Origin: Holosporales bacterium
Lineage (GTDB): Bacteria; Pseudomonadota; Alphaproteobacteria; Caedimonadales; UBA9215
DNA length: 11,291 bases
NCBI GenBank assembly: GCA_003503995.1
Contig: DOCA01000231.1
Coordinates: 1 to 11,291, forward strand
Direction: 5' to 3'
The notes under the pieces are model-generated. The model was not told the DNA's origin and made no database searches. It saw only the letters and a list, made by a program, of their open reading frames with translations. This document shows positions 6,642 through 11,291 of the stretch, piece after piece; within the stretch, counting starts at the first letter, position 1, and every line of letters starts with the position of its first letter. The position numbers were made by a program, and so were the translations under genes.

Positions 6642-6836
6642 TTACTTCGTTTCAATGACTTCAACAAGGTGTGCAACCTTATTAATCATACCGCGAACGG
6701 AAGGTGTGTCCTCAAGCTCACGAACGCGACCAATTTTGTTCAACCCCAAACCAACGAGGGTTTGACCTTGATCCTTTGGACGACGAATGGCGCTACGGAT
6801 TTGCTTTACCGTTACTGTTTTCTTAGCTTTACTCAT
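6642..6836 (-). CDS. rpmD: 50S ribosomal protein L30
   Basis: L30 is a small protein of the large subunit. The 64-residue product has the usual size and the motif VKQIRSAIRRPKDQGQTLVG followed by LGLNKIGRVRELEDTPSVRGMINKV. The gene overlaps the 3' end of rpsE by eight bases (ATGAGTAA), so ribosomes that finish S5 can start L30, which suggests coupled translation. No strong separate ribosome binding site is needed or obvious. Confidence 0.96.
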   Translation of the reverse strand: MSKAKKTVTVKQIRSAIRRPKDQGQTLVGLGLNKIGRVRELEDTPSVRGMINKVAHLVEVIETK

Positions 6837-7401
6837 TGTCTTCTAATCCTTTAAGTTCAGCAGAAGCTGTCTTAGAACCAGCCTCGCGACGGGTGATGAT
6901 TTCACCAACCTTTTTAGAGCGCTTTAAAGCCACTTCACGAGGTGATTGAATTGCTTGCAAAGCATTCAATGTTGCGCGAACCAAGTTAGAACGGTTGTTA
7001 CTACCAAGGGACTTACTCACGACGTCTGAAAGCCCGAGAGCTTCAAACACAGCGCGCATCGCACCACCAGCAATAATTCCTGTACCAACAGGCGCTGGGC
7101 GCATAATCACACTCGCCGCACCGGCTCTTGCTGTAATGTCATGGTGAAGAGTACGTCCTTCACGCAAAGGAACACGAATCATGCTCTTTTTTGCTTTTTC
7201 CGTTGCCTTACGCACAGCATCAGGAACTTCACGAGCTTTACCCGTTGCGAAACCAACGCGGCCTTTACCGTCTCCCACAACAACAAGTGCTGTGAAAGAG
7301 AAACGACGACCACCCTTAACAACCTTAGCAACACGGCCAACGTTAACGAGTTTCTCAACGATTTCAGAATCTTGTTCAGGTCTAGTATTTTGACGTGCCA
7401 T
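6829..7401 (-). CDS. rpsE: 30S ribosomal protein S5
   Basis: S5 lies at the mRNA entrance of the small subunit and contributes to decoding accuracy. The 190-residue product is a little longer than in E. coli (167) because of short extensions at both ends. The N-terminal double-stranded-RNA-binding-type domain holds VVKGGRRFSFTALVVVGDG with the VKGGRR loop, where spectinomycin-resistance changes occur in other bacteria; no change is evident there. The C-terminal domain has APVGTGIIAGGAMRAVFEALG and SNNRSNLVRATLNAL. It starts 15 bases after rplR with AAAGGA upstream. Confidence 0.97.
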   Translation of the reverse strand: MARQNTRPEQDSEIVEKLVNVGRVAKVVKGGRRFSFTALVVVGDGKGRVGFATGKAREVPDAVRKATEKAKKSMIRVPLREGRTLHHDITARAGAASVIMRPAPVGTGIIAGGAMRAVFEALGLSDVVSKSLGSNNRSNLVRATLNALQAIQSPREVALKRSKKVGEIITRREAGSKTASAELKGLEDNE

Positions 7402-7416
7402 TTTTTCTTCTATCCT

Positions 7417-7776
7417 TTAAAACTTTAAGCCAGCAGCGCGAGCAGCGTCAGCAACAGCCTTCACACGACCATGGAACAAATATCCACCACGATCGAAAAC
7501 AACTTGATCAACGCCCTTTGATACAGCACGTTCAGCAATCATCTTGCCAACGGCAGTAGCAGCCTCAACATTTCCTGTAGCTTTTGCTTTTGCCATGGAT
7601 TTGTCCATAGTAGAAGCCGCAACAAGGGTCGAGCGCTTTGTATCATCTATGATTTGAGCATAGATATGGTTGTTTGAGCGAAACACGGACAAGCGTGGCA
7701 AACCGTTACGGCGGGCTGCTAACTTGTGTCTATTACGTCGTGAGCGACGCGCTAATTTATCTTTAGATGTAAGCAT
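7417..7776 (-). CDS. rplR: 50S ribosomal protein L18
   Basis: L18 binds 5S rRNA together with L5 in the central protuberance. The 119-residue product has a basic N-terminus (RRSRRNRHKLAARR), then the family core GLPRLSVFRSNNHIYAQIIDD and the C-terminal FDRGGYLFHGRVKAVADAARAAGL. Length is typical (E. coli 117). The ATG is five bases past the rplF stop, so the ribosome binding site lies within the end of rplF and translation is probably coupled. Confidence 0.97.
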   Translation of the reverse strand: MLTSKDKLARRSRRNRHKLAARRNGLPRLSVFRSNNHIYAQIIDDTKRSTLVAASTMDKSMAKAKATGNVEAATAVGKMIAERAVSKGVDQVVFDRGGYLFHGRVKAVADAARAAGLKF

Positions 7777-7781
7777 GTTTA

Positions 7782-8315
7782 TTACTTCTTCTTACCTTCT
7801 TTACGCAAAATATACTCGCCTTCGTATTTAACACCTTTGCCTTTATAAGGCTCTGGTGGACGATAGCTACGGATATTTGCTGCAAATTCACCAACTTTTT
7901 GACGGTCAGCACCACTAATCGCAATTGACGTTGGCTTTTCACAAACAATTTTAATATCGCTAGGGATATCAACAACAACATCATGACTAAAACCAAGGTT
8001 CATCACAAGAGTACTTCCTTGAACCTGAGCACGATAACCAACACCGTTTACTTCTAAACGCTTTGTAAAGCCTTCAGAAACACCTGTAATAAGGTTCTGT
8101 GCAAGGCTTTGAGTCGTGCCCCACATCATAAGAGACGCTTTCGCCTTTGAGCGTGGTTGTACATGAAGGTGTCCGTCTTTCACTTCAATGATAACTTCTT
8201 CAGAAATCGGCATTGAAAGCTGACCATTTTTACCTTTAGCTTGAAGGATGTTACCTGCAATATTGCAGTCAACGCCCTGGGGTATTTCTACCGGATTTTT
8301 TCCAACTCTTGACAT
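7782..8315 (-). CDS. rplF: 50S ribosomal protein L6
   Basis: L6 sits near the factor-binding region of the large subunit. The 177-residue product matches the family's length and starts MSRVGKNPVEIPQGV. Two repeated alpha-beta domains follow. The C-terminal half has LGFSHDVVVDIP and the signature region RSYRPPEPYKGKGVKYEGE. It begins two bases after the rpsH stop and has AGGG within the rpsH end, so coupling to rpsH is likely. Confidence 0.97.
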   Translation of the reverse strand: MSRVGKNPVEIPQGVDCNIAGNILQAKGKNGQLSMPISEEVIIEVKDGHLHVQPRSKAKASLMMWGTTQSLAQNLITGVSEGFTKRLEVNGVGYRAQVQGSTLVMNLGFSHDVVVDIPSDIKIVCEKPTSIAISGADRQKVGEFAANIRSYRPPEPYKGKGVKYEGEYILRKEGKKK

Positions 8316-8317
8316 AA

Positions 8318-8716
8318 TTAGAATACCCTACAAATAATTTCGCCGCCAATATTTTGAAGACGTGCTTCATAATCAGGCATCACACCCTTTGACGTTGAGA
8401 CAACATAAACACCAAGACCGCCATGAACTTTAGGCATATCATTACAAGAGCTGTAAACACGACGGCCAGGTTTTGACACGCGCTTAATCTCAGAAAAAAC
8501 GGGACGCCCGTCTAGGTATTTTAATTCGACACGAACCTCATTTTGATTCGTTTCAGTTGGGGTGGCTTTAAATCCGCGGATATAACCTTCAGATTCAAGA
8601 ACCGATAGAACTGCTTCCTTCGCCTTAGACGATGGCGCAACGAAATGTCCGTGACCTGCGGCTGCAGCGTTACGAATTCGTGTTAGCAGATCTGCTATTG
8701 GATCACTCATACTCAT
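8318..8716 (-). CDS. rpsH: 30S ribosomal protein S8
   Basis: S8 binds the central domain of 16S rRNA and in E. coli also represses the spc mRNA; whether it does so here cannot be seen. From ATG 8714-8716 the product is 132 residues and begins MSMSDPIADLLTRIRNA, as the family does. It ends VSTSKGVMPDYEARLQNIGG then EIICRVF. An upstream in-frame ATG would add 43 residues, but these overlap rpsN and look non-homologous, whereas TAGGA at 8725-8729 is correctly placed for the shorter start. The gap to rpsN is 13 bases. Confidence 0.97.
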   Translation of the reverse strand: MSMSDPIADLLTRIRNAAAAGHGHFVAPSSKAKEAVLSVLESEGYIRGFKATPTETNQNEVRVELKYLDGRPVFSEIKRVSKPGRRVYSSCNDMPKVHGGLGVYVVSTSKGVMPDYEARLQNIGGEIICRVF

Positions 8717-8724
8717 GATATTGT

Positions 8725-8729
8725 TCCTA
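8725..8729 (-). promoter_or_regulatory. Shine-Dalgarno site deciding the rpsH start
   Basis: TAGGA at 8729-8725 precedes ATG 8716-8714 by eight bases, inside the short rpsN-rpsH gap. It supports the 132-residue S8 over a reading that starts within rpsN. Confidence 0.7.
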
Positions 8730-9035
8730 CTACCAGCTTGATTTAGTGACGCCAGGGAGCATACCATTTGACGCAAGTTCACGTAAAGCAATACGTGACA
8801 TGTCAAACTTACGGTAATAACCACGGGGACGACCTGTGATAGCACAACGGTTACGGATACGAACCTTTGCGCCGTTTCGGGGGAGTTCTGCCAACTTCAA
8901 AGTTGCTTGGAACCTCTCCTCAGGGGCCAGATCACGATTCATAACGATCGTTTTCAGAGCCGCACGGCGGTTCGCAAACTTTGCAACTTTCTTGCGGCGA
9001 GACTTATTCTTTTCGACTGCACTTAGTTTTGCCAT
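8730..9035 (-). CDS. rpsN: 30S ribosomal protein S14, zinc-free form
   Basis: S14 is in the head of the small subunit. The 101-residue product is the long, zinc-independent type: it lacks the four-Cys knuckle of the short form and has a single Cys in NRCAITGRPRGYYRKFDMSR. The family ending RELASNGMLPGVTKSSW is intact. It starts 12 bases after rplE with AGAGGA well placed upstream of the ATG. Proteobacteria normally carry this type, so it is not unusual. Confidence 0.97.
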   Translation of the reverse strand: MAKLSAVEKNKSRRKKVAKFANRRAALKTIVMNRDLAPEERFQATLKLAELPRNGAKVRIRNRCAITGRPRGYYRKFDMSRIALRELASNGMLPGVTKSSW

Positions 9036-9047
9036 TTGCTTCCTCTA

Positions 9048-9590
9048 TTAGTTCTTAATAAAAGGCATGTTAAAAGCTGATAAAAGCTCTTTTGCCTCTT
9101 CATTTGTATTTGCGGTTGTCACAAATACGATATCCATTCCACGCATTTTGTCTACTTTATCGTAGTCAATTTCAGGAAAAACGATATGTTCTTTGATACC
9201 CATAGCATAGTTGCCACGACCATCAAAACTTTTTGGTGAAATACCGCGAAAATCTCGGATACGAGGCATTGCGATGTTAACCAAACGATCCAAGAATTCA
9301 TACATACGTGCACCACGTAATGTTACCTTAGATCCAATAGCCATTTCCTCACGCAATTTAAATCCAGCAATTGAATTCTTCGCGATTGTTGGAAGAGCCT
9401 TTTGACCCGCAATAGCTGTCATTTCTTCAACAGCCTTATCAACAACCTTACGATCGTTAACAGCTTCACCTAGGCCCATGTTGAGAACAATTTTCTCAAG
9501 CTTTGGAGCCATCATATTATTTTTATAAGCAAACTTCTTAATGAGGTCGGCTTTAATTTTACTCTCATATAATTCACGAAGACGTGTCAT
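9048..9590 (-). CDS. rplE: 50S ribosomal protein L5
   Basis: L5 binds 5S rRNA in the central protuberance and touches the P-site tRNA and S13. The 180-residue product has the usual length. Family motifs in order are YESKIKADLIKKFAYKN, MAPKLEKIVLNMGLGEA (residues 27-43), KLREEMAIGSKVTLRG, RDFRGISPKSFDGRGNYAMG and the C-terminal MDIVFVTTANTNEEAKELL. It lies 12 bases after rplX; the ribosome binding site is weak. Confidence 0.97.
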   Translation of the reverse strand: MTRLRELYESKIKADLIKKFAYKNNMMAPKLEKIVLNMGLGEAVNDRKVVDKAVEEMTAIAGQKALPTIAKNSIAGFKLREEMAIGSKVTLRGARMYEFLDRLVNIAMPRIRDFRGISPKSFDGRGNYAMGIKEHIVFPEIDYDKVDKMRGMDIVFVTTANTNEEAKELLSAFNMPFIKN

Positions 9591-9602
9591 GACAACTACT
9601 CT

Positions 9603-9926
9603 TTATCTCTCTAAAACTTCACCAGACTTCTTAGCAAAAATAACTTTCTTGCCGTCGTCTTGGAGCTTTTTACCAACGCGTGTTGGCCTGTTATCCTTAG
9701 GATCCAAATGCATCACATTAGAAACATGAATAGATCCTTCTTCATGGGTAATTCCCCCTTCATTTCCAGGGGTCGCCTTTTTGTGAAGAGTGCGCATATT
9801 AACACCCTTTACAATCACGCGCTCACGTTTACGATCAACGGCTGTGATTTCACCCGTCTTACCTTTATCTTTACCAGTAAGAACAGCGACCTTGTCGCCT
9901 TTTTTTACATGTAATTTATTACGCAT
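9603..9926 (-). CDS. rplX: 50S ribosomal protein L24
   Basis: L24 is an early assembly protein of the large subunit. The 107-residue product has the KOW motif near the N-terminus (KKGDKVAVLTGKDKGKTGEI, about residues 8-27), then RVIVKGVNMRTLHKK and the GGITHEEGSIHVSNV region with VMHLDPKDNRPTRVG. Its ATG shares one base with the rplN stop (TAATG), a classic arrangement for translational coupling. Length is typical (E. coli 104). Confidence 0.97.
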   Translation of the reverse strand: MRNKLHVKKGDKVAVLTGKDKGKTGEITAVDRKRERVIVKGVNMRTLHKKATPGNEGGITHEEGSIHVSNVMHLDPKDNRPTRVGKKLQDDGKKVIFAKKSGEVLER

Positions 9927-10294
9927 TATAGCACCTCTGGAGCAAGGGAAACAATTTTCATAAAGTTCTTGCCACGCAATTCACGAACAACAGGGCCAAA
10001 AATACGTGTCCCTAGAGGTTCAAGTGATGCGTTGAGCAAAACAGCTGCATTTGTGTCGAAACGAATTTCAGTCCCGTCATTACGACGAACACCTTTACTC
10101 GTGCGCACAACTACGGCCTTATGCACTTCACCTTTTTTAACACGGCGATCAGGAATTGCTTCCTTCACAGTCACAACGATAATATCGCCGACCCGTGCTG
10201 TTTTCTTACGTGAGCCACCAAGAACTCTAATGCACTCGACTTTACGAGCACCTGAGTTGTCAGCAACTTCTAATCTTGATTGTTCGCGAATCAT
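9926..10294 (-). CDS. rplN: 50S ribosomal protein L14
   Basis: L14 lies at the subunit interface of the large subunit. The 122-residue product has the standard length and the signature LEVADNSGARKVECIRVLGG near the N-terminus, followed by KKGEVHKAVVVRTSKGVRRNDG and the ending RGKNFMKIVSLAPEVL. It is the first gene of the classical spc operon, but the gap from rpsQ is only nine bases with no room for a promoter, so the S10 and spc clusters appear to be co-transcribed here. Confidence 0.98.
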   Translation of the reverse strand: MIREQSRLEVADNSGARKVECIRVLGGSRKKTARVGDIIVVTVKEAIPDRRVKKGEVHKAVVVRTSKGVRRNDGTEIRFDTNAAVLLNASLEPLGTRIFGPVVRELRGKNFMKIVSLAPEVL

Positions 10295-10303
10295 TTTTAA
10301 AAC

Positions 10304-10546
10304 CTATGCTTTTGCTATTTTAGCAACAACTGTCCAACATTTGCTCTTTGAAATTGGGCGACATTCTTGAATGTTCACCTCATCACCAGTTTGGTACTGG
10401 TTTGTTTCATCGTGCGCTGTGTATTTTTTCGAGCGAGTAATAAACTTTTTATACATAGGATGCATAAAACGACGGTTAACACTGACTGTAACAGTCTTAT
10501 CCGCTTTATTACTCACAATCGTACCTTGTAACACTCTACGTGGCAT
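10304..10546 (-). CDS. rpsQ: 30S ribosomal protein S17
   Basis: S17 is a primary 16S rRNA binder with an OB fold. The 80-residue product is of normal size, with LQGTIVSNKADKTVTVSVNR, HPMYKKFITRSKKYTAHDE and the family element VNIQECRPISKSKCW. A strong AGGAG lies six bases before the ATG and overlaps the rpmC stop codon, so stop and ribosome binding site are shared. Confidence 0.97.
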   Translation of the reverse strand: MPRRVLQGTIVSNKADKTVTVSVNRRFMHPMYKKFITRSKKYTAHDETNQYQTGDEVNIQECRPISKSKCWTVVAKIAKA

Positions 10547-10555
10547 ATCTTACTC

Positions 10556-10756
10556 CTAAACCTTTGCTTCTTGATGCTTTTGATGCATCAACGTCTTAAT
10601 ACGAGCAACGAGCTTACGAGCCTTGCGCACTTGTGCCGGTGACTCGAGTTGTCCATTTACCTTCTGAATGCGTAGATTAAGCTTTTCTCTCTTATTTTGC
10701 AAGAGCAAATCTTTTAACTCGCTATCCGTTTTCTTTTTTAAATCTTCAATTTTCAT
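10556..10756 (-). CDS. rpmC: 50S ribosomal protein L29
   Basis: L29 is a small helical protein at the exit tunnel rim, where it helps form the docking site for SRP and trigger factor. The 66-residue product has the expected two-helix pattern: EDLKKKTDSELKDLLLQNKR, then the loop LNLRIQKVNGQLESPAQVRK and a basic second helix KARKLVARIKTLMHQ. It begins four bases after the rplP stop. The TAG stop gives way to rpsQ nine bases later. Confidence 0.96.
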   Translation of the reverse strand: MKIEDLKKKTDSELKDLLLQNKREKLNLRIQKVNGQLESPAQVRKARKLVARIKTLMHQKHQEAKV

Positions 10757-10760
10757 GATC

Positions 10761-11180
10761 TTAACTCTCAGCTGCTAAACGGGCGACGAATTTCACCTTA
10801 ATGGGAAGCTTTGCTGCAGCGCGCTCAAAAGCACCTCTGGCAAGCTCTTCTGACACACCGTCAAGTTCAAACATAATACGACCTGGTTTCACACGAGCCG
10901 CCCAGTGATCCGTAGAACCCTTACCTTTACCCATACGGACTTCGGCAGGTTTAGAGGATACAGGTACATCAGGAAAAATCCGAATCCAAACACGACCAGC
11001 ACGACGCAGGTGACGTGTAATCGCACGACGAGCTGCTTCGATTTGACGAGCTGTGATACGCTCTGGTTGCAAGGCTTTCATGCCATAGCTACCAAAGTTT
11101 AAATCAGTTCCACCCTTGGCAGCACCGTGGATACGGCCTTTATGTTGCTTTTGAAATTTTGTTCTTTTAGGTAATAACAT
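10761..11180 (-). CDS. rplP: 50S ribosomal protein L16
   Basis: L16 contacts the A-site tRNA and the 5S region of the large subunit. The 139-residue product starts MLLPKRTKFQKQHKGRIHGA and includes the motif RVWIRIFPDVPVSSKPAEVR then MGKGKGSTDHW. The Arg in AEVRMGKGKG (near residue 82) corresponds to the Arg that is hydroxylated in E. coli L16; whether it is modified here cannot be seen. It lies 20 bases after rpsC. Confidence 0.97.
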   Translation of the reverse strand: MLLPKRTKFQKQHKGRIHGAAKGGTDLNFGSYGMKALQPERITARQIEAARRAITRHLRRAGRVWIRIFPDVPVSSKPAEVRMGKGKGSTDHWAARVKPGRIMFELDGVSEELARGAFERAAAKLPIKVKFVARLAAES

Positions 11181-11200
11181 TTTAAAATCTTAAACCTCTC

Positions 11201-11291
11201 TTAAGCCGTTGCTTTAGAAGCAGGTGCTTCTTGTTGCTTTGCGAGCTCTTGAGGGCCCGTTACCATACCACGGAAGATCCAAACTTTAACA
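11201..11291 (-). CDS. rpsC: 30S ribosomal protein S3, C-terminal fragment (5' end outside window)
   Basis: Only the last 29 residues and the TAA stop are in the window; the rest lies beyond the edge, so this is not a true truncation. The visible part begins VKVWIFRGM, the S3 C-terminal signature strand, and ends in a tail rich in Gln, Ala, Lys and Pro. S3 lies at the mRNA entry site of the small subunit. Position directly before rplP matches the universal order of the S10 cluster and confirms the call. Confidence 0.93.
   Translation of the reverse strand, partial: VKVWIFRGMVTGPQELAKQQEAPASKATA

Noticed and set aside
8717..8845. 43-residue N-terminal extension of S8
   Set aside because: It lies mostly inside rpsN in another frame, has no resemblance to S8, and a proper ribosome binding site precedes the internal ATG.
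8850..8875. Loss of the zinc site in S14
   Set aside because: The protein is the 101-residue zinc-independent type, normal for proteobacteria.

Overview
The window comes from a moderately AT-rich bacterium, most likely an alphaproteobacterium. Every recognised gene is on the minus strand, so the genes are read from high to low coordinates. The main block (about 1700 to 11291) is the downstream end of the S10 cluster followed by the complete spc and alpha clusters: (rpsC)-rplP-rpmC-rpsQ-rplN-rplX-rplE-rpsN-rpsH-rplF-rplR-rpsE-rpmD-rplO-secY-adk-rpsM-rpsK-rpoA-rplQ. Three things point to Alphaproteobacteria: adk sits between secY and rpsM, rpmJ and rpsD are absent from the cluster, and RpoA has an alphaproteobacterial-looking N-terminus. 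An endosymbiont-type order such as Holosporales or Rickettsiales is possible from the base composition and the neighbouring secreted-protein gene, but this is inference.

The ribosomal block encodes ribosome parts, the membrane pore for protein export (SecY), adenylate kinase and the RNA polymerase alpha subunit. Genes are packed tightly, with gaps of 2 to 30 bases or short overlaps (rplN/rplX 1 base, rpsE/rpmD 8 bases, secY/adk 4 bases). Only two gaps are wider. The 87-base adk-rpsM gap holds a plausible promoter for the alpha cluster. The 54-base rpsK-rpoA gap holds a small hairpin. A strong rho-independent terminator follows rplQ. Two start sites need care: rpsM and rpoA both begin with GTG behind good Shine-Dalgarno sequences.

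The low-coordinate end (1 to about 1341) holds a minus-strand reading frame that stays open to the window edge, so its C-terminus is not seen. It encodes an unrecognised protein of at least 446 residues with a signal-peptide-like N-terminus, a long helical-looking middle, a dense lysine cluster and then an acidic stretch. A near-consensus promoter lies just upstream. The only well-placed ATG is one base out of frame with the body of the gene, at the sequence CTT-TAA. This is the most interesting point in the window: a sequencing error, a real disabling mutation, or a recoding site. Between this gene's promoter and the rplQ terminator are about 240 bases with no recognised gene.
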